64,000 nucleotides of DNA, from positions 87,663,894 through 87,727,893 of the forward strand of contig CM042160.1 in the NCBI GenBank assembly GCA_023376005.1, read 5' to 3'. The translations under genes were made by a program, and so were the position numbers. This document shows positions 32,371 through 44,800 of the stretch, in pieces. Source of the stretch: Doryteuthis pealeii. Taxonomy: Eukaryota; Mollusca; Cephalopoda; Myopsida; Loliginidae. Below the pieces are notes generated by a model. It ran no database searches, had not been told where the DNA came from, and worked only from the letters and a program-made list of their open reading frames with translations. Each line of letters opens with the position of its first letter. Positions within the stretch are counted from its first letter, which is position 1.

Positions 32371-33115
32371 GACAAAAATCAGGGAATTATCGGATTTAAT
32401 GAAATTTTCAGTGTTGATTACGAATGGATTATAATGTTGTCAGTTGTTTTATTTCAAAACTTTCTGATTTTAATGTCACTTAATTTTTACACCCCCCTAT
32501 TTTGGGGGATAAACATATCGGGGGGGGGGGTATATATTTTCAAAACTAATTAAAGTATAAATAAAAAGACAAAGTGTGGAATAGAGAGAGAAGGGGAAAA
32601 AAACGTTAAAGAAGCGTTTTTGGTTGAAAAATCCGCAAATTTAAATGTAAAGAATTTTTTAAAAAAATAAGATTTCTTCTTTTTTACTCTGTTGTAAATG
32701 AAATATAATTTCTTTTAGATTATCAGTGAAAAATTATACATCAATATTATTCTGTGAAAAGGGTGGGGCCTAACTTTTACTATAGAATTTCTCAAAAAAT
32801 GATTCCATAACCATACTAAATTAAGCTTTCTTAAATAGATTTTTTTCTAAATCTAAAAATATGAAATTGAAACTTGAAATTATGCATTTCATATTTTAAA
32901 TGAAATTTTATCTATTAATTAAGTATATAAAATTGTTGCTCTCAAGGTGGCATATGGATGACACAAACGTAATATTGATTTTAAAGAATTGTGATTATTT
33001 CCATTGAATCAGTTTGATTGAAACAATTCAGTAATTTTAAAGAAAGAATTTGTTGATTAATAAGTCAACACTGAAATATTTTATTAAAAATCGGATAATT
33101 CTCTGATTTTTGGTA
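32371..33115 (+). mobile_element. family G element (~55-bp terminal inverted repeats), copy 1
   Basis: The left end 'aaaaatcagggaattatcgg' through 'ttttcagtgttgatta' is mirrored at the right by 'aacactgaaatatt' and 'cggataattctctgattttt' ending 'ggta'. About 745 bp, no ORF. Non-autonomous DNA element or MITE. Copies 2 (33,515-34,283) and 3 (39,093-39,800) share the interior. Confidence 0.8.
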
Positions 33116-33514
33116 ATTTTTTTGTTTATCAATCTGGGTATTTAATTTCCACTTATTAGCATATTGTAGACATGGGCATATACATGCAAACTTGTTCCTA
33201 CAAAAGGTAAACAAGTTTTGTGGATCTGCTTGTTTGGACAAAAAAAAATTAATTACATTTAAATCAAATTATCAACATAAAAACATTTTTTAAATTTCTG
33301 CTAGAAATCAATAACAAAAAATATTAAATACACTATGTACAGAAAAATACTAATTGTTGATATTATTAAATGTAATATAATTTTTTTTTGTTCCAAACAA
33401 GCAGTCCACAAAAACTTGTTTACCCTTTGTAGGGAAACAAGTTTGCATGATAGCCCAGGTCTACAATAGCTAATAAGTGGAAATTAAATAACCCAGATGA
33501 TAAACAAAAAAAAT

Positions 33515-34283
33515 TACCAAAAATCAGAGAAGTTATCCGATTTTAATAAAATTTCAGTGTTGACTACTTAATCAACAAATTCTTTCTTTAAAAATTACTG
33601 AATTGTTTCAATCAAACGATTCAATGGGAAATAAATCAAAATTCTTTAAAATAAAATATTACCGTTGTGTCATCCATATGCACCTTGAGAAGCAACAATT
33701 TAATATACTTAATTAATAGATAAAATTTCATTTAAATATGAAATGGCATAATTTCAAGTTTCAAATTTCATATTTTAGATTTAGAAAAAAAAAAAATCAT
33801 TTAAGAACAAGCTTAATTTAGTATGGTTATGGAATCATTTTTTGAGATTCTCATTGTAAAAGTTAGGCCCCCACCCTTTTCAACAGAATAAATATTGATG
33901 TATAATTTTTTCACTGATAATCTAAAAGAAAATTATATTCATTTACAACAGAGTAAAAAAAGAAAGAAATCTTATTTTTTAAAAAAATTCTTTTACATTT
34001 TAAATTTCGGATTTTTCAACCAAAAACGCTTCTTTAAGTTTTTTTTCCCCTTCTCTCTCTATTCACACCTTTGGTCTTTTTATTTATACTTTAATTAGTT
34101 TTGAAAATATATAAACCCCCCCCCCGATATGTTATGCCCCCCAAAATAAGGGGGGTGTAAAATAAGTGGACATTTTAAAAAATCAGAAAGTTTTGAAATA
34201 AAACAACTGACACATTATAATCCATTCGTAAATCAACACTGAAAATTTCCATTAAAAATCCGATAATTCCCTGATTTTTGGTA
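33515..34283 (-). mobile_element. family G element, copy 2 (mirror copy)
   Basis: Same element as 32,371-33,115, present because it lies in the palindrome. Begins 'taccaaaaatcagag' and ends 'ccctgatttttggta'. Confidence 0.8.
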
Positions 34284-37278
34284 TTTTTTTTCAATCAGGA
34301 GGTTAATTTATTTTGTAAAAATACGTCTATGACGTCAAATTGGTGGTACCTATTTTATATTATTTTTATTATTATCTTTTTTTTTTTTTTTTTTTCCTGA
34401 TATAAACAACCTCCTATTATTGTCTACAGCTTAAAAATACCTTTTCCTGCTATATATATATATATATATTATTTTTAAATACTTGTCTCTTGTAATTGAC
34501 ATTAATCAGGTTTGCCCCACTAAAATTAAAAGATAAACAAATGATAAACAAATACATGTTGAAAATGGCCGAACATAGTAAAAAGAAAAAAAAAATCTCA
34601 GTCATCATAGCAACGGATAATAGGTTGTATGCGAAAGTTTCCAGCATTTTATTATTATTAAAAACAAGTTTTTGCGAATTTGCGTCTAGTTAAAACACGC
34701 ACACATATTTAATAATCGGAAAAGACGGTTTTTTTTTCTTTCTTCTTATCAAATCAATTATCCATATTGGGACTCACCATGGTTGAATGAATTCTTATCG
34801 AATTCTGAGGTTAGCATTAAATTGCAAGATACCGCTTTTTTTTGCTTTTTTACACGGACACTATATAAAAGAGAATGATTTGCTATTATTTTAAGACAGG
34901 GAACTACTTTCTCTATCAGCAATTATTGCATTTCTCAATAATAAATAAATTAAAATAAAGTCTATTAGAGCTAAAACGGAGCACAGCCTTCCCCACTAAA
35001 ATGAAAAAAAACAAAACCACCGGTCTTTCTTTTTTAATCATTTTGGGTTAAATATATTGCATTTTCTTAAAATAAAAATAAATTTTTAGAAATTAAGTTG
35101 ATATTACATAATGTAAGCTTAGAGAGTAGAGAGTAAAAAAATGCTAATTAAAAAATAGTAAACAATCTTTTTAACCGTTTTTTGGTCAATATTGTATTTT
35201 AAAATTCATTATTTTAAGAAATACTATTTCTCAAATAAATGAACACTTATTTAAAAACCAAACTAAAAACCCAAAAAAACAAAACGGTTAACGCTAAAAC
35301 CTTATAATCAAAATCTTTATCATAAAGCAGAAAAAATAAGTCACTTTCATTTTAACATGACTATTTTATGACCATTTATTTGCACTACCCTAAGTAGGTT
35401 CTGTTTAAAACCCCTTTCATCTCCTAGTTTTTGTCAATATTTTTTTTTTTTTTTTTACTATCTTAAACCTTAAAAGAAAAAAATATTATATATATATATT
35501 ATATATACGGAATATATTAATATATATATATATATATAAGTTGTTTTATACAGACACACACACACAACTGTGTTTTATTGTGTTATGTATGTAGTGTTTA
35601 TGGGGGTCACATCACATTAGGAGGCGAAACTAAAATGACAGTGACACCAATTTTGAGTCGACTTCGATCCTGAACAACTGTGACTACTAAATAAATTAAA
35701 TAATTACTTTAACTGAACCACCACAGGCACAGGGTGTAAGACTTATTTTACAAAATTATCTTTAGATATGGTTTTTCTTTGTTTTGTCGGATTAAATCGT
35801 TAGTAACATTCTTTTCTAAATTCAAAAAAAGAAAAAAAAAAAAAAAAAGAAAGAAATGCCTGTTTTTAATTTTTTTTACAGATAATGAATGAAACAAACA
35901 AAAAAAACTGAGGAGGGTAATAGAAATAGCCAAATATTTTCTTAGATAAAGAAAATAAAAGAATTTTAATGAATAAAAAACATACACAAAAAAAAGTAAC
36001 CCCCCATTAAATATAAGGAAATGGAGCTTATTTTAGTACAAATTCAAAAAAACTTGGTCAAGGGGCCGATAGGTAAAGGGAGACAGTAAAAACTTGGGTT
36101 ATGTTATGGAATGTTACATTGTACAATCATGTAGTTTAGTAAGATAAATACTAACAAAGAAAAACTTTAGTACTGTACTATTCTATCATTCAATAATCAG
36201 CTTTTTTAATTTAATATCCCAAAGGTTTAAAAACAAAAACAGTCAAATATCAACTAGAAACAGTTTTTTTAAATAGAGTATTTGTATATTGTGGGTATAT
36301 ATTGTATGTCGATATTATATTTAGTGTATGTTTGTACTAAAGAAAGAAAGAGAAATACAAAGAAAAAAAATACTTAACACGCGACATACAACTCTAAAAA
36401 CAAAACAACTCTTTTGTCTCTTACAAAACAAATTAAACTAAAAAATATAGTATATAAAATATACATAACTTTAAATTTTTTTTAAAATTATTAAAACTTG
36501 GGCGTCTAATTTTAATACTCAACATGCTTTTGAGTCTTAAAATTTTAGTAAAACACTACAAACAATACTCGCTCCAAATCATTTTACATACAATATCCAA
36601 AAAAAAAACCATAGATAATAAGATTTTTTTTTAAATATTTAATAAATGAGGATAGAAAAAAGAGAAAATAAAGGAAGTACGTAAAGAGTGATGATTATGT
36701 TGTTGTTTGTAGGAAGGGACCAGAATAAACATATACTTTTAATTAAAAGAACCGAGGGGATTCGCGTAAATTAACAAATACATAATCACCACAACCGAAA
36801 TTACATTAATTTGCGAAGAAATTCGGCTTAATACCCTTTATTTTTTGTTTTTTTTTTCAAAGATCCAAAATAAGTAGGTTTTTTTTTTCTAACTTACATT
36901 GAACAACTTAATTTTTTTTTCATTAAACCCAATTTGAAAATATTGTGTGAAAATATATTTGGTTTAAATAGATTTACATGAAACTAATCAAAAGAAAAAT
37001 AAAGAAGGAGTTTTTAAAATACCCTCTAAATTATGAATGAAATTTTACCACCTAACAAAAAATCCGATGTATGTTTTATTGTATATCCATGCTCCCGTTG
37101 GAAAAAGTAGTTCACCCCAAAACTCACATTCAGGTATTTTGTTTACAAAATACATTTTCTCCTTACAGACAACTTTATTTAAAAAATATTAGAAAAATGA
37201 CATAGGAACTAATTACTCCATCCTCATCTTTTTTTCTTAACAAGGGATCCTTATAAAAAGAAGAAAAAAGGCTCTTAC
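34284..37278 (-). other. mirror of the AT-rich presumed DDI intron
   Basis: Inverse of 29,491-32,370 with numerous small indels. No exon seen. (TA)n blocks at 34,451-34,470 and 35,488-35,538 differ in form from the pure run in the other arm. Confidence 0.6.
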
Positions 37279-37638
37279 CGTTCCACACCCTGTGGACATT
37301 CGCTGCGCTGATAACTTTGTTGGGAAATATCGAGACCCAGTGGGGTTGGCCAGGCCGTTACCCCTTGCGCATGTGTTGGAAGAAGCAATAAAATATCGAT
37401 TGTGTGCCGACATTCCTATGAGACGTTTACATTGGTTACTTCAACAATATGCGTTCGTCACTTCCTCACCAGTAAGAATTGCATTTACACACATTAGCGC
37501 GTGGATCCCTCGGTTCTCAACTGTGCACGTAATTGGTCTCTATATATATATTACTCTAATTCAAGGGCTCTGCTTCTCGCTAAACCTTCTGATTCGGATA
37601 AAGACTTCGTCTGACAATGTGGTAACTGTTACCTGCAT
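37279..37638 (-). pseudogene. DDI2: mirror copy of the DDI first exon, heavily corrupted
   Basis: On the minus strand it starts at the same ATGCAGGTAACAG (37,638) and ends at the same kind of donor, gaacg|gtaagagc (37,279/37,278). It is ~360 nt against 304 in the left copy. The ends (first ~35 nt; the 'acatgcgc', 'cctggccaaccccactggg' and 'cagcgaatgtccac' blocks) align well, but the UBL interior is full of insertions and no frame survives. The 130-residue + strand ORF covering it is antisense noise. Confidence 0.75.
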
Positions 37639-39055
37639 CTATAATAGTTCATGCAGTAATTTGGTTAAAAAAGAGAGAAAGTAAATTAATGAAAATCAAA
37701 TAATTAATTAAAAAAAAATCAAATTTTTCGATACTCCTCCTTTTGAGAAACAATATCTGTGGTGAACCCAGGATTCTAAAAGCAATTCCCCCCTTTTTGA
37801 GTGATAATCAAATGAACCTAATGATAGATCTTGGTGAAGTGTGTGTGTCATATTGGTTAAAATACTCCTTCTCCTGTGGTAGGTTGTTTATAATTTTAAT
37901 CTTTTTGGTTTGATACTTACGACGGACACTAGCGAGAGAGAGAGTATCTTCCACCTCTTCTTCTTTTTATTCTACTACCACCCCACCTCGCACTCCGAAA
38001 CTGTGTGTGTATTCTGGCTTCATATGCCCTGGCTCTCTTTGTGATGTCAATCCAGAAGCGAAGAATCAAAATCTTCCCTCTTCTTTTTCTCGCGCTCCCC
38101 TCTGCTTCTGGTGGTATAAAGAGTTCTTATAAACGGGACTCTTCCTTTTATGAATACAAGAGGAACATACATGCGTGACGATGTCTGTAACGACCAGAGT
38201 GCACAAAGATCCGAGTTAGGACATAGAGAATTATGATGGGCTGATAAAATTAAAACAAGAACCTGATTGAACCGAACATTCACATCATTTTTACGAGGCT
38301 CCTTCATGCCAAGTGTAGCTCGTGTTCTTTCTTGGCGCCTGTGGGCCACGCTACTTCCTTTTCTGCTCGCATAGACGAAGTCATGCGCTCGCATTTCAGC
38401 CGTCCTGTCCCAACAAAATCACCTCACCCTGTTTATAACTCATATCGCATTGTGGATTACTAATAGAACGGACATCAAATCCACGGTAAGAAACTCGGTA
38501 AACGAATTTCGCTAGCTGATAGATAATAGTCGGCTCGAATGTTATGATCAATCGTGTTAAGGCGATCCGAAATATGACAATTAATTTAATAAATGTGACA
38601 TCGGATGTCCAAAGAAACTCAAAGTGTTTTTCCTGCTGTTAATCTGATCGGGTGGGTTTGACGTGACTTCCATCTGGTAAAGAGAAATCCACCCTATTTG
38701 TGTTGAATTAAGCCGTTGGGATGAGCAGGTACATAGGCTTTGGAGTAATTTTGTACTAGCCTCAAGTCTAAGGACTAACTGAGTGCGTGTATTCAAAAAT
38801 AAATCGATAGCCACAAAAAGGTTAAAGAGTAGAAATAAATACCCACCTCCGTTCGCTAGGAATGACACCTAATTTGTCGCAGTAATGAGCATACAAACCT
38901 TCTATACCTGCATCTGTGTTAATGAGATATTCGAGTTAGCATATCCGTTACCACCAAGTGAGACGCATATGAGATATATCTTACAGTCACCTTACTAAAG
39001 AGTTATAAAAGATCAGATAAAGTAATAAGATTTAGATAGATACAGAGAGAAGATC
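37639..39055. other. outer part of the right arm, no gene seen
   Basis: Mirror of 27,890-29,186. This should include the 5' flank of the DDI gene, including 'gtgggccacgctacttcctt' (38,340). No promoter motif stands out. Confidence 0.5.
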
Positions 39056-39092
39056 AATTTTAACTGTAACGATTAGCGATTGCAAAAAAATT

Positions 39093-39800
39093 TACCAAAA
39101 ATCAGATAATTATCCGATTTAATGAAATTTTCAGTATTGATTAATCAAGTAATGAATTTCATAATGCATCAGTTATATTATTCAAAACTTTAATTTATTT
39201 TTGGCTATGAAAAATTAATATATAAAATTCATTTAAAATATGAAAGTCTGATGTTAAGTTTAAAATGTCATATTTTTAGATTCTAGCAATGAATATCTAT
39301 TTAATGCAAACCTTATTTTATTACATCAAAATATATTTTTTGAAGAAAAACTCTATTGAAAATGTACCCCCCCCCCTTTTTAAGCAGAAAAAATATCGAT
39401 GTATAATTTTTTCTTTTATGAGAGTATGTAGCCAATTAAATAATTATCGAAATGAGTAAAAAGAAATCTCCTAAATAATAATTATTCATGTATTGTGTGT
39501 TACATTTTTGTTTTTCGATTTTTGGTACTTATTTTTTCATAGAAAGCCACTGTAAAATTTAAAAAAAATTTTTATTCATAACTTCGTCTTTTTATCTCGT
39601 TATTTATACTGTAATTAGAAAACTATGAGACATACTTGAAAAAAATGTTTCACCCCCAAACATAAGGGGATGGTCAAAATTAAGTGACCTGAAAAAAATG
39701 AGAAAGTTTTGAAAATAAATAAATATGCATTATAAAGATCATTAATTGATAAATAACACTGAAAATTTCATGAAAATCTGATAATTCCTGATTTTTGGTA
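39093..39800 (-). mobile_element. family G element, copy 3, just outside the palindrome
   Basis: Begins 'taccaaaaatcagataatta' and ends 'ttcctgatttttggta'. The interior matches 33,515-34,283 in the same order (e.g. 'gatgtataattttttc', 'tatactgtaattag', 'aatcagaaagttttgaaa'-like). It starts ~35 bp after the right arm ends. Confidence 0.8.
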
Positions 39801-39984
39801 AATTATTTTCGGGGTGGGGGCTAAGAGTCATTTTGTCAAAAATGCATTTTAGGACCATTTTGGGTATACCTAGGGTTTGCTAAATACTATTTAGCGAACC
39901 CATATGTCTACTAATTGCACCGCAATTAATCAATAAAATGGTGTCTGAGTTTTAAAATGTAGATTTGTTTTTTGTTTATTAGGT

Positions 39985-40190
39985 ATCACCAAACAGGTCA
40001 CGTGATTCAGTTTAGGCCATCTTGAATAAAATGGAAATAAATATTTCCAAACTTTGTTTATCAAAAATCTTGTAACGATGATACAGGGTTGTTACAAAGA
40101 AAAACATTAATTCAAAGATCAAATTATCCGATTGGGAAAATAAATTGTTATCTTAAAAAATAAATAAACCAGTCCATATTAACATGCGAA
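39985..40190 (-). repeat. dispersed repeat, inverse of 17,205-17,400
   Basis: 'ggtcacgtgattcagtttagg', 'tgttacaaagaaaaaca' and 'aaagatcaaattatccgatt' are the inverse of the earlier copy. Confidence 0.6.
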
Positions 40191-40715
40191 AGGGTAATTT
40201 TCAGGCCGCAATTTAGACAGAAAAAATTACATCTACATATGGCTGCCTGTAATGAACATACTTTTTTTTAGCCAAAATTAGCCAAAGCACTATTTTTTTT
40301 AGCCAAAGCACTATTAAAATGAATAAAATCTTTAAAACTTTAATATTAAAATTTACTATTAAATGAATAAAACTTGAAAAAATTTAATATTAAAATTTCA
40401 CAGTGAAATGGTGGTACCTATTGTTTTAATTTGTTTTAATGGCATATTGACACCCTTAATGGTCATCAATGCTGAAATCTGATTCATTGATCAAAATGCA
40501 ATTTTCACCTAGATTTGTCTCCTACCCCAATTTTGTGCGTATGGACTATAAAAACTCTATTTCTTAATTTCAATTGCAAAAGGATTGAAATAGTGTTTTA
40601 TTTGGACTCATTTCAACTGGGGTGAAATATTGGACACATTGGCAGCTACACATTTATATTTTCTCTTTATTTTCAGTGAAATTCTTGTTTGGTCAAATCT
40701 AACTGCAACCCAAAA
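40191..40715 (+). other. 5' flank of ZNHIT3
   Basis: AT-rich, with a small direct duplication ('taatattaaaattt' twice near 40,340-40,400). No clear TATA box. Transcription start and any 5' untranslated exon cannot be placed. Confidence 0.4.
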
Positions 40716-41835
40716 ATGAGGGACCCCGTGAAATGTGAAGTATGCTCAGAGGAATTCAGCAAAATACAAATGTCCAAAATGTCTTTAAAATAGTAAGTCT
40801 TCTATTTCTTCTACTGGCAAAGGAACTGTTTTGTAATAACAGGTACAAAGTGATAACCTACTCAAGTTTCACCATAAGGATCTTCAGGGTTAATCCACTG
40901 GATTAATCAAGATATTTGATTAATTACAGTTGATTGCACGTGTGTATTTGTATCGCAAAAAAATACACACATGCAGTCAACTGCAATTATCAATATTTTG
41001 ATTAATCCAGTGGATTTAACCCTGAAGATCCTTATGGTGAAACTCGAGTAGGTTATTACTGTGTACCATTATCATAATAATTTGCTCTACCAACGTATTT
41101 GAGCACTTTATATTTGTTATATCGCTGCTTATCATTGTGAATCTTTGCATCAACTAACCATTGTGACCTTGTTTCACCAGTAAGTCACCTTTTCCACAAA
41201 TACGATATATATCTTATTATAATGGAGATTGTTTGTTTGTCTGTCTGTAACGAAACTATATTACTACTTCAGTCACAATTCCCTTAGTTATTGACGTCAC
41301 ATTGACCATGAATTTATTTTTATTTAAACTCAATTATTAATAAAATTGTTTAACATTATTAATACTGTTAACCATATCTACATACTAACGATATGCAATT
41401 ATATTTATATATACAAGAAAATTGCGGTTTACAGAGTGACACGGGAGGCTAATTTGCATATTGATATTAAAATGTGATTTTAATAAATATGTGCTTAGTA
41501 TTATTGATTCTAATTGTTTGGTTTTATTTTAATGAATATATGACAAAATCTCTTCAATTAATCTTAAATGAAATCCATTAACAAGAAAAAAAACTGTCAT
41601 TTTATTCTTTACTTCCTCTTTTAAACTAAATACTTAAATTAGAAAAAATAACAATGAAAGGACGAGAGTGGTGGAAGAGTAAGTTTCAGATTTTTCGATT
41701 ATAAATGAATCTGTTTCAAATCTTTTTATCTGCATTCTTATTTAGTTTCATTAGCCTTTTCTAATTTAATACCGATATTTTATTACATTAAAACTTAAAT
41801 ACTTGCACCGAGGGTGCATATATTTGCTAGTAAAT

Positions 41836-41866
<31 letters not shown>

Positions 41867-44800
41867 TCTACAGGATGAGTTTAGCCTAAGAGAGGGCAGG
41901 CAAAAATTGCCCTGGTGAAACCTGTAACAATGAAAGCACCCCAGCAATTTTTTTTTTATTATTTGAATAGTTTGTTTTTTAGTTGTACAAAGTAATATTA
42001 ATGTGAAATCTTTTTAAAAAATTGATAAAAATAAACGAAAAGCTTTAAAATCAAATATTTTGTATTTTATGGTACCAAGTGGTTGACAGGTGTCCTACTT
42101 GTGCATTACGCTTGTCTAGTCGCTTTTAACTTCTCTATCCACTCGTACACGCTTCTACACTGGTGTTAATCCAAAAGATATCTCTTGCTGGTAGAAAGTT
42201 CAACCAGTAATTGATTTGAGGAAGTTGCAACGATCTTAAATGCTTTCTGTCCTCATCTCTACTTGGCCAATTTTTACTGGAAGTGCCTGCTATTGTTGGG
42301 AAAGGTCATAAATAGAAGTGACAATNTTTGTGTGCCAATCTATATACCATATACGATAGAAACGCGCCCTGGTGTAATGGTTTAAAGTCATAGGAAATGG
42401 ACTCGTCACCTCGAGTTCAAATCCTGGACATGGTAATTGCATTTCACTTAGTGCTAATACCCTTGGAAAGGTATGAATCCTACTCTCCCTCCAGCTATGG
42501 GCAAATAGCAGGGCAGACTGGGCTCTTTAATCTTGGTTAGGCTACCGGTTTAGGAGAAGGAAAACTCTGAATTCACACCTGTTGAACACCGCTTAAGAAA
42601 TTGATCTTGTGTCACATCCTGCTCATGCGGGGGGGGGGTAGGTAAATATGTATACCATATAGATAATCCAACAAAAACAACGAGTTGAATACAAGTTTCA
42701 TAATGAAAATGAAATTGTTTCTGAGTAATCTGAACATTAGCTACATAAATGAGAGTAACCACCCCTTGTTTGTTTCACTTTGAGGAAGCCGTATGCTTTG
42801 GTCGGCCATTTTCATTTCACACTACACTGAAAATACGAATTTGTTCAAATCAATACAACTGCATGTTTTAACATAAAAATATCATAAAATGTGTTCTTAA
42901 TAACAATTAAGTTCATTTCAAATAATGCGCAAGCACAATTAGGAACACATTTTCTGATATTATCGTGTTAAAACATGCAGTTGTATTGATTCGAACAAAT
43001 TTGTATTTTCAGTGTAGATTTACGGTGAAATGAAAATGGCCGACCAAAACATATGGCTTGCTCAAAGTGAAACAAACAAGGGGGGGTTACTCTAATTTAT
43101 GTAACTAATGTTCAGATTACCTGTTTCTGGCCAAGCATTCATCTTCAACTCTGCATATTTGTATGTTCATGCCTCTGTATTTATTTTTCAGTTGCTCAGT
43201 AGCATGTTACAAAACACATTCTTCAGATCCAGGTAAGATAATTCTTTTAAAACCTTTTTCCTTATTTGGTGTACAGTGTGGTCCAAAAGTCTTGTCACCC
43301 CTACATATCTATTAATAATGGAGATTCGCTTCCGGTTTTTGTCTGTAACAAAAACTACATCACTGCTTACATCACATTACCCAAAATCATCATAACATAG
43401 AATAAATACACTCAAAATTTGAATATGCAGCATTAGACAGTCCTCATTGTTTTTTTAAAACAAGTTTTGATAAATACATGACTGGTATTATATATCTATA
43501 TATAGTTTGTTTTATTTTAATACATATTTAAAGTTTACATTTCAAAATGTTTTATTTTTTAATCCTTTAATGAATTTAATGATTTTACTTACATAGGGTA
43601 CAAACTCACTGACATTGAATTTTTACTCCCACCCCTCGGGCAATATGTTTCAAAAATTTATTTTTACATCGCCCGGAGGGTGTTTTTTATTTTGTACTAG
43701 TTATTTTAATGTTTATTATTTTTTGTTTTAATAATCTAATATATAAGTTATGGAATTACTTTACCCCCCCCCCCAAAAAAAAATTTTTTTTCAAATTAAA
43801 TCATTTTCTAGAATTTCAGTTCGTATTATTTAATTATTTTACCTGTAATAAAAAAGAAAAAAAAGAAAAGATATGGAGTAGGGGAACAAGACTTTTGGAC
43901 CATGCTGTACATTAATCTACAGGGTCGTCCGAAAGTCTTGTCAACCAGACATAGTTTTAACTCATTGTTTTTTTGTTATAATAGTATATACAAGTCAGTG
44001 ATGCTGATAGCTTTTTGTTTTAGTGTGTCCTGGGATGCATATATTCACTTTGAATGAGTCCCCGGCAAAATTTATGAGTCCCAACTGAAGCCATCTAACT
44101 CCTACCTTGTAACCTATCCTGTGTAATTCATTTCTAAGAAACTATTGAAATGTATTTATACTTAGCTTGAAATGGTGAAGGAAGAAAAAAGAAAAACACT
44201 GGGACACATAGATAGGATTTTACTGCGTCTTTTTAGATTTTTGGATGCAGACTGCGTACCTATCAACATCTCTGTAAGTTATAGAATTATTTTACCTCCA
44301 AAAAATCTTTTTTAGATCAAATTATTATTTAGAATATTGGTTTGTTTTATTTTACGGCATATCAACCTCAGTGGGTCATTTAATGCCGAAAAAGTTTTGA
44401 AATAAAATTCATTCTTAAGGGATAATACAATTTTGTTTATCAACTCGTGTTTTTCTATTCAACCCATAGATGGGACCCTAACAGGTACTACCACTCCGGG
44501 TCAGAGTGGACCAGGGAGCAATGGTGATGAAGGGGTGCTCCACATTCTCCAAACCTGCAAAACTGGAACCTCACCTTCAAATAGATTTTAACGTCATTCC
44601 CAGGACATGTAGACCCCTCAGCCACCACCTTCTAGCACCCATATGATGAAAAGGGGTTGGGGCTTGCCATAAGGGCAATAGGGTTGGGAAAATCATATAG
44701 GTGCTAGGGCTTGACGTGACCAGCCGATTGATCAGAGGGGGGCTTCCGACCGCCCGTCTAGCCCAAGATAGGGCCAAAGTGGAGTATTGCAAGTCATGAA

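Larger units (their letters stand above)
27890..33316 (+). repeat. left arm of an ~11.2 kb inverted repeat
   Basis: Landmark pairs (left, right) include 28,020-28,042 with 38,946-38,968, the block near 28,240 with ~38,745, 28,595 with ~38,345, 29,401 with 37,371, 30,949 with ~35,722, 31,095 with ~35,572, and 33,171 with 33,459. The arm starts at the (CT)n(ATCT)n tract (27,891-27,982), contains the DDI exon, a long AT-rich intron-like stretch, an (AT)n at 31,131-31,174 and the family G element. It ends at a loop of at most ~78 bases around 33,278-33,355. Confidence 0.93.
33317..39055 (-). repeat. right arm of the ~11.2 kb inverted repeat
   Basis: Mirror of the left arm. By landmark arithmetic it is longer than the left arm by ~360 bp in all. 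The excess is mostly distributed small insertions, and is densest between 37,371 and 38,968 (about 1,600 bp against 1,380 in the left arm). Differences are dominated by indels and homopolymer changes. Confidence 0.92.

Noticed and set aside
37292..37684. 130-residue + strand ORF
   Set aside because: It is antisense to the corrupted mirror copy of the DDI exon and has no domain of its own.
42326..42326. single N base as a scaffold gap
   Set aside because: One ambiguous base within continuous sequence; it says something about assembly polishing but is not a gap.
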